From Acinetobacter sp. WU_MDCI_Axc73 (GTDB taxonomy: Bacteria; Pseudomonadota; Gammaproteobacteria; Pseudomonadales; Moraxellaceae), in contig NZ_JAHPRO010000001.1 in NCBI RefSeq assembly GCF_025562455.1, positions 147,583-211,582 on the forward strand: 64,000 nt of DNA, given 5' to 3'. The notes beneath the pieces were generated by a model, which worked only from the letters and a program-made list of their open reading frames with translations, did not search any database and was not told the DNA's origin. Of the stretch, positions 1 to 9,119 are shown piece after piece (within the stretch, counting starts at the first letter, position 1; each line of letters begins with the position of its first letter). The translations under genes were made by a program, and so were the position numbers.

Positions 1-63
1 CGTGGTCAGACTGGTCACAGTCAAGCCTGTGAAATCTGGATGCTAAAAGATTTGGAAGCTTAA
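1..63 (+). CDS. 3' end of an unidentified protein (partial)
   Basis: An open frame enters from the left edge and ends at TAA (61-63). Only about 20 residues are visible, ending IWMLKDLEA. That is too little to name a family. The gene converges on alkM, which ends at 136. Confidence 0.5.
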   Translation, partial: RGQTGHSQACEIWMLKDLEA

Positions 64-65
64 AC

Positions 66-94
66 TAAAAAAAGCCCTAAACACAATTAGGGCT
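66..94 (-). terminator. Rho-independent terminator of alkM
   Basis: An 8-bp stem (73-80 with 87-94) has a 6-nt loop. Read on the minus strand it is followed by seven T residues. It lies 40 bp past the alkM stop. On the plus strand there is no T tract, so it serves mainly the minus-strand gene. Confidence 0.8.
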
Positions 95-135
95 GTTCAA
101 GGAAAAACTTAAATAAACTATGAATTCATCGAGTT

Positions 136-1353
136 TTATTCAGTTTGCAACGACTGATCCACCAAACCAAATTTCGCAAAAATTTTAGCACGACGTTTAG
201 GGTAAATATTGGCTTTGTTCAAATCACCTTTATAATGATCAAAAACACGCTTATCCATCATTTTAAACCATATTGACGGAATCAATGCAGGCAATAGCAT
301 ACTCGCATATCCACTTGGCAGCTCAGGTGCTTCATCAAAATGACGCAATGCCTGAAATGGACGAGTTGGATAAGCATGATGATCTGAGTGACGTTGCAAC
401 TGATATAAAAATAGGTTAGTCACGATGTTATTGTTGTTCCAACTATGCTCTGGCATGGTACGTTCATAGTTACCATCGGTTCTTTTTTGACGCAATAAAC
501 CATAATGTTCAATATAGTTAATGATTTCAAATAAGCTGATGCCATAAAATGCCTGAGTCGCTAGATATGGAATTGTACTTTTTCCAAATAATTTAACCAT
601 TGAGGCATGGAAAGTGGCACTCATTGTCCAGCCTTGTAGCAATTCATTGTCTTTAGACCAGAACCGTTTGCCTTTACGCTTTAAACGATGAGTTTCAATT
701 TCAATAGCTGATTTTAAAGAACCTAATACTGTACGAGGCCAAAATTCATAAAATGTTTCACCCATTTGTGAAGATGCTGGATCCTCAGGAGTCGCAGCAC
801 GTTTATGATGTCCATAAGGATGTTCAACACGGAAATGGTTATAACCCGTCGGGACAAGAGCCATATGAGACAAGAGATGATCAATACGGTCTTGTTTATG
901 ACTTAATTCGTGCGCAGTATTGATTGCAATACCATTGATTGCCCCCATTGAAATACCAAGTAAAATCTTATCAATAAAAGACGTTTCTTTACGGCTGACA
1001 ATATAACAGGCATAAATATTGGCCGCATATTGAATCGGAATGAAGCTTTTTACTAATGCAGCATAATAAGGATCATTTTCCAGTAACTTAATATCTTCAT
1101 TGGTCGGATTATTAGCATCTTTACCAATAATGGTATCAATGGTGGGAATGATGATATGTAATACAATTGGCCCGCCCATAGCAAAAAACTTTTTGATCGG
1201 GCGTGGTGAAAATTGGTAGCCTGCTAAAATACCGAGACCTATAACAGGTAACGCAGGGCCTAACAACCAAAAATAACGTTTACGATCCAACTCTCGTTTT
1301 GATTTTGAAGCCATGGTGACTAATTCTTCTTGAACTTTTAATGGAGCATTCAT
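136..1353 (-). CDS. alkM: Alkane 1-monooxygenase (AlkB/AlkM family)
   Basis: Integral-membrane non-heme diiron enzyme that oxidises the terminal carbon of medium- to long-chain n-alkanes to 1-alkanols, using electrons from rubredoxin. The family histidine boxes are visible: HELSH near residue 150, EHPYGHH near 180, HSDHH near 323, plus the conserved NYIEHYG near 280. Several hydrophobic stretches precede and separate them, as expected for a polytopic inner-membrane protein. About 405 aa is normal for the family. The ATG at 1353 is preferred because an AGGA sits 8 nt upstream; an ATG nine bases earlier overlaps that site. The divergent AraC gene at 1539 matches the alkR-alkM arrangement known from Acinetobacter. 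No rubredoxin gene is present in the window. Confidence 0.95.
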   Translation of the reverse strand: MNAPLKVQEELVTMASKSKRELDRKRYFWLLGPALPVIGLGILAGYQFSPRPIKKFFAMGGPIVLHIIIPTIDTIIGKDANNPTNEDIKLLENDPYYAALVKSFIPIQYAANIYACYIVSRKETSFIDKILLGISMGAINGIAINTAHELSHKQDRIDHLLSHMALVPTGYNHFRVEHPYGHHKRAATPEDPASSQMGETFYEFWPRTVLGSLKSAIEIETHRLKRKGKRFWSKDNELLQGWTMSATFHASMVKLFGKSTIPYLATQAFYGISLFEIINYIEHYGLLRQKRTDGNYERTMPEHSWNNNNIVTNLFLYQLQRHSDHHAYPTRPFQALRHFDEAPELPSGYASMLLPALIPSIWFKMMDKRVFDHYKGDLNKANIYPKRRAKIFAKFGLVDQSLQTE

Positions 1354-1538
1354 GTCTCGCATCCTTTCTTTCTTGATATCTCTATCTTGTTGAATTTATA
1401 CTTCGAAAGACAGTTGCATGCGTCCAAAAAACCTATGTAAAAGTCTTTGGCATTTTCGACCATTTTTTTGTCCTAAAATCACATTTTGTATATTTTTGAT
1501 TCGTTTGTTTATATTGGAATAAGAAATTTAAGATTAAT

Positions 1539-2468
1539 ATGGATGCATTAAGTAAAATTTTTGACGATATTCATTTAAATAAATCTGAATATATTTATAT
1601 CAAAGCGCAAGGAGAATGGGCATTTTTCATGCAGCAGCAAAATGCTGTGATTGCCCACATTATTTTAATGGGTTCTACTCATTTCAAAATTGATTCTGAC
1701 ACCACTTTAACCGCTCAGGCAGGTGATATTGTTCTCATTCCATCTGGGAATACACATCATGGGTCCAATTGTCAGAATCATAGATTAATTGATAGTTTAG
1801 ATATCAGCGATCTTTTTAAAGGTCACCGTGATGATGCTATCGAAATCGGAACAAAATCCTCTGAATCTGCATTAATTTTCACGATACGTTGCGATATTGA
1901 TACTTTGATGGCTCGGCCATTACTCAGCGCACTTCCCTCTTATATTCATATTCATCATGCCATGAGTTCAAGCGGGCCCGAATGGCTACGCGTAGGTTTA
2001 TATTTTATTGCGTTAGAAACCCAACGAAAACAACCCGGTCGTGATAAAATTTTTGATCATTTGATGAGTATTTTATTGATCGAATGTGTCAGGGATTATA
2101 TTTCTCAGCTTGATGACCAAGGTTCTTGGTTGAATGCCTTGAGTCATCCTGAGCTCTCAAGTGCACTTGCTGCAATACACGGTCGTCCAGAACACTCATG
2201 GACCGTTGAATCACTTGCAGAACAATGCTGCATGTCTCGTTCAAAATTTGCCAGTTTGTTCCAAAATATTATTCACGAAACACCGTTAGCATATTTACAA
2301 CAGCATCGTTTACGTCTTGCTAGCCAATTATTAAGGGAGAGCAATCTTACTATTCAAAAGATTGCCAATAATGTGGGCTACTCTTCGGAAACTGCATTTA
2401 GTCAAGCCTTTAAACGACAATTTGATATTTCGCCCAAACAATATCGACAAAACTATATGCAAGATTAG
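1539..2468 (+). CDS. alkR: AraC-family regulator, probable activator of alkM
   Basis: A 309-residue transcription factor. The N-terminal half looks like a cupin-type sensing domain (AGDIVLIPSGNTHHG near residue 63). The C-terminal third is a classic double helix-turn-helix AraC domain: ESLAEQCCMSRSKFASLFQ near 228, then IQKIANNVGYSSETAFSQAF and the closing SPKQYRQNY. It is transcribed away from alkM across a 185-bp shared promoter region. By analogy with Acinetobacter AlkR it should activate alkM when alkanes are present. The function is inferred from position and family; the HTH assignment is directly visible. Confidence 0.85.
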   Translation: MDALSKIFDDIHLNKSEYIYIKAQGEWAFFMQQQNAVIAHIILMGSTHFKIDSDTTLTAQAGDIVLIPSGNTHHGSNCQNHRLIDSLDISDLFKGHRDDAIEIGTKSSESALIFTIRCDIDTLMARPLLSALPSYIHIHHAMSSSGPEWLRVGLYFIALETQRKQPGRDKIFDHLMSILLIECVRDYISQLDDQGSWLNALSHPELSSALAAIHGRPEHSWTVESLAEQCCMSRSKFASLFQNIIHETPLAYLQQHRLRLASQLLRESNLTIQKIANNVGYSSETAFSQAFKRQFDISPKQYRQNYMQD

Positions 2469-2491
2469 ACAAAGCTGTAATTTTATAAAAC

Positions 2492-2800
2492 TTATTCTGG
2501 CGCCAAACAACGATCATGATAAGACTTACTAAATGCCTGAATAGCTTGCTCTTTGCCAGTCTCGGTATTTAACTGTTTGTCCGTATAAGCATCTTCAACA
2601 ATATCCATATAAAACTCTTTGATTTCTTCAGAATTAAACTCTTGTGAAATTCGCTGTTGAGTCGAATAAGCAACACCGTCCTGACGTTGTTGCATCACTG
2701 CTGCTGCGACTTCTGCAATTTGTTGACACTCCTGATCTGGAGACAAGGCAAAAGCAAAGCTAGGCACAACCAAATAAGCAATAAAAAAAGCTCTTAACAT
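2492..2800 (-). CDS. Small secreted hypothetical protein
   Basis: 102 aa with a clear signal peptide (residues 1-18, ending SFAFA) and a short polar mature domain containing two cysteines (QECQQ, DRCLAPE) that could form a disulfide. An AAAGGA lies 5 nt before the ATG. It converges on alkR with only 23 bp between stops. I do not recognise the family. A periplasmic location is inferred from the signal peptide. Confidence 0.75.
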   Translation of the reverse strand: MLRAFFIAYLVVPSFAFALSPDQECQQIAEVAAAVMQQRQDGVAYSTQQRISQEFNSEEIKEFYMDIVEDAYTDKQLNTETGKEQAIQAFSKSYHDRCLAPE

Positions 2801-3015
2801 TTCAATCCTTTATCAAATTTTTATGCGATACCTTTACTATTTAAGGCAAAGCAACCATTTTTTCATCAAAAAAAACTGCGTTATAATATATTTATATAAT
2901 ATTAAAAACATCTGTTTCATCATATTTTTATAAAAATTTAATTTATCATTATTGTTGGATAAAATTTATTTCTTCATGTGCAAGATAAAATAAAAACTGG
3001 TTTTACTTATTTACG

Positions 3016-3351
3016 TTAATCCATTCTTATTGGCTGATTAATTTTTATTTGTATATTTTTTAACTTTGGCATCATCGTAGTAATTGTAAAATAGACCAAA
3101 AGCGTAATTAAAAACATGATAACCACTTCCATAGTCTGACTTATACATAACATTGCACCAAAAAATGTCACAAATAAAGTCATACACAATTTTATCGCTT
3201 TAAAATATAAGGTGATAAAAGTTCCAAAGATAACTGAAGAAACAATAAGATTTATGATTTTTATAAAACCTAAATAATTAAAAAGTATAATCATCAGGCA
3301 TAAGCACACGATAGATAATAAAAATACAAATATATTCTTAATGATGAACAT
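3016..3351 (-). CDS. Hypothetical membrane protein
   Basis: About 111 aa and almost entirely hydrophobic, with four likely transmembrane helices and a short basic tail (KINQPIRMD). The ATG at 3351 is chosen because AAAGGG stands 7 nt upstream; an upstream in-frame ATG at 3375 has a much poorer site. It is AT-rich, like the surrounding DNA. No recognisable family. Confidence 0.5.
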   Translation of the reverse strand: MFIIKNIFVFLLSIVCLCLMIILFNYLGFIKIINLIVSSVIFGTFITLYFKAIKLCMTLFVTFFGAMLCISQTMEVVIMFLITLLVYFTITTMMPKLKNIQIKINQPIRMD

Positions 3352-3383
3352 GCCAATACCCTTTAGATTAGTCATTGAATAAT

Positions 3384-3415
3384 TATCTCTCCTCTTCCCC
3401 CAAAGAGGAGAGATA
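3384..3415. repeat. Perfect 13-bp inverted repeat (hairpin)
   Basis: The arms 3384-3396 and 3403-3415 are exact reverse complements separated by 6 nt (CCCCCA). It lies just upstream of the small membrane protein, so it would form in that gene's 5' leader. Neither side has a long T tract, so it is not a standard terminator. Confidence 0.6.
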
Positions 3416-3933
3416 TTTGCACATCAATTGATTATTTGAGATTCTTCTCTATTATTTAGACGATTTATATTAATAAAGATATCTTTATTATTTTTCCCAG
3501 ATCTCTCAGTTAATATTCAGCTTTCTATTTAATAGTCAAGATGCCTTTTTGATGTGCTGGAGTGAGTATAGTTTTATCAGATTTCAAATGAATAAGCTTA
3601 TGGCTTACAGCGTTGTAAGAAATAGCTTACAAATGTATAATTAGTAATCATTTTTTACAATTTTTTATTTAAAATATTTAATTAAATATCAATAATTTAA
3701 ATCAATAATTGAATTGAATTTGATTTTTACAATTTAACAAAAGACAACACTACATTTACAGTAAATTTCATGTATTAACTATCCTTCTTCTCTCTTTTTT
3801 TAATGCTATTTCTTTAAAATTTAAGAGATTTCTTTATTTTTATAAAATTTGAGCAGTTACCTAAGCTCTGTGTTGACTTAAGTATAAGGGTCAAGTAGAA
3901 CTGGTCTCAATATTTTCCATCACACGATTCACA
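3416..3933. other. AT-rich intergenic region, no gene seen
   Basis: About 520 bp of very AT-rich DNA with runs of A and T and no supportable open frame on either strand. Apart from the hairpin at its left edge I see no repeat, RNA gene or family remnant. It presumably holds promoters for the flanking small genes. Confidence 0.5.
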
Positions 3934-4152
3934 ATGGCAAAACGTAAATATAGTAAAGAGCTTTTCAATGTTAGACGTATTCATCGACAATGGTGGGTGC
4001 TCCTTTATTCGCCTGAATCAGGTCTTATAGAAAAGACTGAGAAGACTAAAACACGGAGTCAGGCGAACCAATATGCAGATGACTACACTGAAAAATACTA
4101 TGTTGATTTATATTTAAAACAACAAATTGAACAGCAAAAGTCATCGTCTTAG
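3934..4152 (+). CDS. Small basic hypothetical protein
   Basis: 72 aa, rich in charged and aromatic residues (RQWWVLLYSPESG in the first half), with no signal peptide or membrane segment. There is no good Shine-Dalgarno before the ATG, which lowers confidence. The composition is protein-like, not that of a random AT-rich frame. I do not recognise it. Confidence 0.5.
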   Translation: MAKRKYSKELFNVRRIHRQWWVLLYSPESGLIEKTEKTKTRSQANQYADDYTEKYYVDLYLKQQIEQQKSSS

Positions 4153-4660
4153 TCATTAATTTTGGTATTGGACTGACTCCTTTACCAAAATGCTTTACAT
4201 AGATTAAGCGCGTTTATTTTCAATAGAGGTGTAATAACTTTATAATTTCGTTTAATATTTACACAATTTTCTATTAAAACAATCATTAACAAAATAAAAA
4301 AGTATAGCGATTTATTTCTGATAAACCCATGAAGCTTTACATTGGCACTAATATACAAGAACACCCAACGCATCGCAAATGATTCTCATTAAATAAAATC
4401 GTGTTTTATATTCATCACGACTAAAAAAACATCACTTTTTGACTGATGATAGAATTTTCACAAATATTAACAATGGAAACCAAACCATCTATTCGATCCT
4501 TACACGAATGCGTATACAATTTTGAATTTTAAGAAAACTGTATTTCTTAAAGAAGAATAAAGTAAGGCTGTTATGATTTGAAAAATATTTAGTTATTTAC
4601 TTACACTCTCACCTTTCTTTTTAATTAATATCATTAAATCTGATTCATGAGTAATCATCC
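4153..4660. other. Intergenic region upstream of uppP
   Basis: About 510 bp of AT-rich DNA. A 9-bp inverted repeat (4159-4167 with 4183-4191) follows the small gene and may be a weak terminator. Nothing else is recognisable. The right part must contain the uppP promoter. Confidence 0.4.
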
Positions 4661-5461
4661 ATGCAACACCTTGAAGCCTTTAAGGCTCTCTTTTTAGGAC
4701 TCATTGAAGGTCTAACTGAGTTTTTACCTATTTCCAGTACAGGCCACCTTATTCTTTTCGGTCATCTGATTGACTTTCATTCTGATAGTGGACGTGTGTT
4801 CGAAGTCGTCATTCAGTTAGGTGCTATTTTGGCAGTTTGCTGGTTATATCGACAAAAAATCATCGATTTGGTCAAAGGTTTTTTTAGTGGAGATACAGAG
4901 GCGCGTCACTTTTGTATCAGTGTTTTGATTGCTTTTTTTCCAGCGGTCATTATAGGTGTGATGGCAGTTGATTTTATTAAATCTGTACTGTTTAGCCCTT
5001 TAGTTGTAGCCATTGCATTGATTGTGGGTGGTTTAATTATTTTCTGGGCAGAATCAATCAAATTTGATCATAAAACGACAGAAGCCACTCAAATCACCTT
5101 TAAACAGGCTTTATTGGTTGGTCTGGCTCAATGTCTTGCCATGATTCCTGGCACATCAAGATCTGGTGCGACGATTGTAGGGGGAATGTTCTCAGGGCTT
5201 TCACGTAAAGCAGCAACCGAGTTCTCTTTTTTTCTGGCGATGCCTACCATGCTAGGTGCAGCAACATTTGACTTAATTCGTAATGCAAATGTACTCACCG
5301 CAGATAATATGACCAATATTGCACTTGGCTTTATCACCGCTTTTCTCGCGGCATTGTTTGTAGTGAAAGCTTTAGTACGTTTTGTGGAAAAACATACTTT
5401 ACGTGTTTTTGCTTGGTATCGGATTGCTTTAGGTCTGATTATTATGTTTGTGATGTTATAA
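4661..5461 (+). CDS. uppP: Undecaprenyl-diphosphatase (UppP/BacA)
   Basis: Inner-membrane phosphatase that removes a phosphate from undecaprenyl pyrophosphate so that the lipid carrier can be reused for peptidoglycan and other envelope polymers. Overproduction in other bacteria gives bacitracin resistance. Both signature motifs are visible: [14 protein letters not shown] near residue 15 and PGTSRSGAT near 166. Multiple hydrophobic helices fill the rest. The 266-aa length is typical. It stands alone and ends in a strong bidirectional hairpin terminator shared with the next gene. Confidence 0.97.
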   Translation: MQHLEAFKALFLGLIEGLTEFLPISSTGHLILFGHLIDFHSDSGRVFEVVIQLGAILAVCWLYRQKIIDLVKGFFSGDTEARHFCISVLIAFFPAVIIGVMAVDFIKSVLFSPLVVAIALIVGGLIIFWAESIKFDHKTTEATQITFKQALLVGLAQCLAMIPGTSRSGATIVGGMFSGLSRKAATEFSFFLAMPTMLGAATFDLIRNANVLTADNMTNIALGFITAFLAALFVVKALVRFVEKHTLRVFAWYRIALGLIIMFVML

Positions 5462-5474
5462 ATTTTGATCAATA

Positions 5475-5510
5475 AAAAAGCTCAGAATACTTTTGTTTTC
5501 TGAGCTTTTT
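5475..5510. terminator. Bidirectional terminator between uppP and the DUF333 gene
   Basis: Perfect 13-bp arms (5475-5487 and 5498-5510) with an A tract on the left and a T tract on the right. It works for uppP on the plus strand and for the convergent lipoprotein gene on the minus strand. Confidence 0.85.
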
Positions 5511-5515
5511 ATGCT

Positions 5516-5764
5516 TTATTTTTGAGGATGATCTTGTCTAAATAATTGCCATTCTTCAATCACACGACCATCGGGTAAGGTACAATTACCATAAGTATCG
5601 CCATTTGAATTCTTTTTCATCTCCAACTTACCACCTTGATCGATACAGTACTGGCTTGCTGGATTAGGCATTCCAATTTTTTGTGGTGGAGGTGTATTAG
5701 TCGTGCTACAAGCAGATAAAACAAGAGCGCTACCACATAAAATAAATAAGATTTTTTTAGTCAT
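5516..5764 (-). CDS. DUF333-family small lipoprotein
   Basis: 82 aa. A lipoprotein signal with lipobox LSAC (Cys 19) is followed by a DUF333 domain: ASQYCIDQGGKLEMK, then GNCTLPDGRVIEEWQLFR. These small lipoproteins are often annotated as putative hemolysins, but the function is unknown. Export and lipidation are inferred from the signal. It converges on uppP. Confidence 0.85.
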   Translation of the reverse strand: MTKKILFILCGSALVLSACSTTNTPPPQKIGMPNPASQYCIDQGGKLEMKKNSNGDTYGNCTLPDGRVIEEWQLFRQDHPQK

Positions 5765-5837
5765 TATTTGATTTCACACTTCAACTTGAACTTTATAGAT
5801 TATCCACGATTTTTAAATTTTAAACTGTTAAATTTAG

Positions 5838-6080
5838 TTAGTTCATTGCAATCATTTTGACTAAAATGTGTTGAGATTCATCATTTTCATCATACGTTTG
5901 TTTTCGTATCAACTCTTTATACTTGACCCGAAAATCGCGACCGCTAAAAGTCACCACAGAAGGTATATTGTCAAAATATGTACTCCCCGTATCTAGGTAC
6001 TCTTCATGTAAAGCAGTTCCCAGTTGATAATCATCACCTTTGAGCACGACATATTTTACTGTTGTTCTCATTTTATCCAT
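5838..6080 (-). CDS. Hypothetical protein, 80 aa
   Basis: Soluble, charged small protein without a signal peptide. An AAAGG about 10 nt upstream supports the ATG at 6080; a second in-frame ATG at 6071 is possible. It is 73 bp upstream of the DUF333 lipoprotein gene and could be co-transcribed. No family recognised. Confidence 0.5.
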   Translation of the reverse strand: MDKMRTTVKYVVLKGDDYQLGTALHEEYLDTGSTYFDNIPSVVTFSGRDFRVKYKELIRKQTYDENDESQHILVKMIAMN

Positions 6081-6714
6081 ACTATTTAAACCTTTTCAGC
6101 TTATTGTTTACCGCTTTACATAGCTTGACCAGTTATATAAACAATTAATAAACAAAACAATTCTAAAAAAATCATCAATTTGAATAAACTTCTTTACAAA
6201 GTGCTTTTTATTTTTGCCATGCGAGGAAAATAAAAGCGTTTAAACAATCGTGAAAGAAGTCTAAAGCCAAGCTTTTGTTAAATACTATTCACCCGATCTA
6301 CTGTTAAGTCAATTAGAAAAGTAAATAGGACTGTAATCTTAGTCTCCCTAAGACTCAACCATGCGCCATGTATATGAGAAGATGCGGATCTATGTTTTTT
6401 CTGGAATATAGCTTTCTACACAGATTTTTGAGTATTTCGTTAAAACCAAATTAAAATACCTAAACGAACTTTGGTTCAATGTTCAACTTAGCACACTCAT
6501 CAAAGCATTTCGTTTCGTTTGAAATTATTATCAAATACAAAGATCAATAATTCGATTGCAAATAGAATCGATTGGGGATCTTTAAAAAAGATTTATAAAC
6601 AATGAAAAATTTTGAGAATCACACTATTTCGAACAACACTGGGATCAAATTTAGACAATAAAATATTCAAAAAATTATTTATTTTTCAAAATATTATTTA
6701 GACAATAGTTAAGT
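6081..6714. other. Intergenic region, no gene seen
   Basis: About 630 bp, AT-rich, with stops in all frames. A small hairpin occurs near 6336-6353. I find no recognisable pseudogene, repeat or RNA gene. Confidence 0.4.
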
Positions 6715-6951
6715 TTATTCGATTTTAAGTTGATATTCATCTTGAGTAATTTTTATTTTTAATTTTCGATACTTACGCTTATGTGGATCTAAAGCAGATT
6801 CCAGTATTTCGCTTTTGAACTGAGCATCATTCATCAGTTCAGCATATATTTTATAACCTATTAAAATTTTACTGGGTTTTTCTTTAGTCTCTTTAAAAGC
6901 ATCAATAATATTATTTAAATAATCTAAGTTAGTCTCATTGGTTTTTTTCAT
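6715..6951 (-). CDS. Hypothetical protein, 78 aa
   Basis: Soluble, lysine-rich. It reads as an alpha/beta mini-domain (LDYLNNIIDAFKETKE, then PSKILIGYKIYAELM, then RKYRKLKIKITQDEYQLKI). The ATG at 6951 is preferred over a TTG 24 nt earlier because AAAGAG precedes it. It resembles short proteins sometimes found near mobile DNA, but no family can be named. Confidence 0.5.
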   Translation of the reverse strand: MKKTNETNLDYLNNIIDAFKETKEKPSKILIGYKIYAELMNDAQFKSEILESALDPHKRKYRKLKIKITQDEYQLKIE

Positions 6952-7043
6952 CGTGCAATGCTCTTTGATTTTCAAATCAATTTAACATTTAATTTTTACA
7001 ACAATATGAATGAGGGCTACTTTTTGACGTAGATTTTGAGAAT

Positions 7044-7075
7044 AAAAAAAACCTGCCACTTGGGGAAGAAGCAGG
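7044..7075 (-). terminator. Rho-independent terminator without an obvious upstream gene
   Basis: On the minus strand a stem (7071-7075 with 7052-7056) with a long loop is followed by eight T residues. No minus-strand protein gene lies within 390 bp upstream, so it may end a small RNA (see the adjoining feature). Confidence 0.6.
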
Positions 7076-7150
7076 CCATAAAACGCACAACTGATAAATC
7101 AAGGCATCTCTTGATCACAATAAAACAACTTAAATACTTGTATTCATTAA
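7044..7150 (-). ncRNA. Possible small RNA
   Basis: Reading the minus strand toward the terminator at 7044 there is a first hairpin (arms TCAAG/CTTGA near 7096-7115), a spacer and then the terminator hairpin with its U tract. A TTGCTG-like -35 (7179-7184) with an AT-rich -10 near 7155-7163 lies upstream. This is structural inference only; no family is recognised and the 5' end is uncertain. Confidence 0.3.
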
Positions 7151-7469
7151 ATATTTTTATTAAATAAAAAATTGATACCAGCAAAAAATTATTATGAGCA
7201 AATTCTGATATTTAAAAACTGAGTAGCTTGGACTTATTATATTAAAAATATACAGACTAGTCTACATGAAATTAAAGCGATATTAGACATAGAATTCATC
7301 TAAAAAGTAAATTAATTTTTACTTATAAAATGATAAATAAGCGAACTATCGTAACGCATTTATGCTGAAATTTGTTAAAAAACCATCTATTCAAAATAAA
7401 TTACGCTAAATTAACCAAAGACATAACTCACATAAAAGCATTAAAAAGACTTTACAAGAGGATCTGACA
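7151..7469. other. Intergenic region upstream of the amidase-family gene
   Basis: About 320 bp of AT-rich DNA. It contains the putative small-RNA promoter on the minus strand and should contain the promoter of the gene at 7470. Nothing else was recognised. Confidence 0.4.
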
Positions 7470-8528
7470 TTGATTAAAAAAGCACTCCTAAGTAGTTTAA
7501 TCGGCGCTAGTTTATTTTTGGTATCCTTTACAGCCCAAACTTGTACGCGAGTGGTGTATCAAGGTAATAACCAAAATATTATTACTGCCCGCTCGATGGA
7601 CTGGAAACAAGATGTCGGTACCAACTTATGGATTTTGCCGAGCGGTGTAAAACGTAGTGGCAATGCGGGTAAAAATTCGATTCATTGGACATCTAAATAT
7701 GGCAGTGTGGTTGCTACAGGTTACGATATCTCAACCACAGATGGTGTGAATGAAGCAGGCTTAAATGCCAACTTACTTTGGCTTGTTGAATCTCAATATC
7801 CAGATCAAACCAAATCAGATAAACCCAAACTGACGATTGCTGCGTGGGCGCAATATGTCTTAGATAATTTTGCAACTGTAGATGAGGCAGTCAAAGCGCT
7901 ACAAAAAGAACCATTTATTATCGTTACTGATGCTGTACCAGGTGAGAAACGTTTAGCCACCTTACACTTATCGATTTCTGATAAAACAGGAGACAGTGCA
8001 ATAGTTGAATACATTAATGGTAAACAAGTCATTCATCATGATGCTAGTTATCAAGTGATGACCAACTCTCCAATTTTTGCTGAGCAACTTGCACTAAATG
8101 AATATTGGAAACAAATTGGTGGAACAGTTTTCCTCCCAGGAACCAATCGCGCATCAGACCGTTTTGCCAGAGCTTCTTTTTATATCAATGCCATTCCTAA
8201 AAATGATGATCCGAAGGAAGCACTTGCCTCAGTTTTCAGTGTCATTCGAAATGTATCTGTCCCATATGGCCTGAATACTCAAGAATAGCCAAATATCTCT
8301 TCAACCCGCTGGCGTACAGTCGTTGATCATAAGCGTAAACTTTACTTTTTCGAATCGGCAGTTTCCCCCAATAGTTTTTGGGTCGATCTTAACAAAATTA
8401 ATTTCAAAGATGGGGTGACACTTAAGTTAGATTTAGGTAAAAATCAAGAGAACATCTATGCAGGTGATGCAACAGCACAGTTCAAAGCTTCACAACCCTT
8501 TCATTTTCTGGGCATAGACAAAGATTAA
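7470..8528 (+). pseudogene. Choloylglycine hydrolase / linear amide C-N hydrolase family gene with an in-frame TAG
   Basis: Ntn-hydrolase family (penicillin V acylase / bile salt hydrolase type) that cleaves linear amides. A signal peptide ends just before Cys 25 (AQT-CTRVV), the expected nucleophile exposed by processing, so a periplasmic enzyme is expected. The reading frame stops at TAG 8286-8288 after 272 residues. The same frame then continues without a shift to TAA 8526-8528, encoding PNISSTRWRTVVDHK, KLYFFESAVSPNSFWVDL and so on. These are typical C-terminal residues of this family, and the joined length (about 351) is normal. One substitution, probably CAG to TAG, explains it. It starts at TTG with AGAGGA upstream. 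The product could be a truncated, probably inactive protein, or full length if the amber codon is suppressed. Confidence 0.85.
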
Positions 8529-8564
8529 GAAAATGAATACAACATCTTTAAGGGGAAATCTGAA

Positions 8565-9050
8565 ATGAAAAAAATAGTTGGATTAATGACAGCTTTGGTT
8601 TTATTACAAGGTTGTACAACTGTTCCTGAAACTAAAAGTAACACTGACCGATTAGCAACAGCAGGATTGTTACTGTGTAAACCAAACGAACAGTGTCCGA
8701 TTATGGCCGCCTCATGGAATTCGGAGAATAAAAATCAACTTCGTATTGATGTTCGTTTAAATAGCAGCTATCTCTATTATGATATCAAAAAAATCACCTT
8801 TATCGTAGATGGTAAACATCTGAGTTATACTCCGACACAACCCACTGAACTCGAATATATTAGTCGTTTAGAACCAAAACGCTCATCGAACCATGTCATT
8901 GTACCAAGTAGTTTTTTGAATGATTTTAAAAATGCAAAACGTATTGATGTTCAAATCAATACAGATCACGGCGCAATCAAACGCCCAATGTACATTGATG
9001 GACAAGCTTCTTCAGCCTATCAAAATTTTGTCAATGTCTATGCTTCTTAA
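8565..9050 (+). CDS. Hypothetical lipoprotein downstream of the amidase-family gene
   Basis: 161 aa with a lipobox (LLQGC, Cys 17), so probably an outer-membrane or periplasmic lipoprotein. The mature part is mostly beta-strand-like (LRIDVRLNSSYLYYDIKKITF) with an RLEPKRSSNHVIVP segment. AAGGGG precedes the ATG by 9 nt. It starts 37 bp after the distal stop of the preceding gene, so the two are probably co-transcribed. Function unknown. Confidence 0.75.
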   Translation: MKKIVGLMTALVLLQGCTTVPETKSNTDRLATAGLLLCKPNEQCPIMAASWNSENKNQLRIDVRLNSSYLYYDIKKITFIVDGKHLSYTPTQPTELEYISRLEPKRSSNHVIVPSSFLNDFKNAKRIDVQINTDHGAIKRPMYIDGQASSAYQNFVNVYAS

Positions 9051-9073
9051 CTAGGCATTTCAGCTTTGAGCAT

Positions 9074-9105
9074 AAAAAAACTCACCCTAATCGGTGAGTT
9101 TTTTT
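9074..9105. terminator. Bidirectional terminator
   Basis: Arms 9074-9086 and 9093-9105 (seven A, CTCACC / GGTGAG, seven T) lie between the lipoprotein gene and the convergent aroC. Confidence 0.9.
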
Positions 9106-9119
9106 ATGCAATACTGAAC

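Noticed and set aside
1363..1538. Possible AlkR operator between alkM and alkR
   Set aside because: The region must hold the divergent promoters, but I could not find a convincing direct or inverted repeat to call as the site.
4182..4373. 63-residue frame on the minus strand with a hydrophobic core
   Set aside because: Very AT-rich, poor ribosome site, no family features; most likely chance.
5128..5472. 114-residue frame antisense to uppP
   Set aside because: Shadow of a well-supported gene; no ribosome site or family signal.
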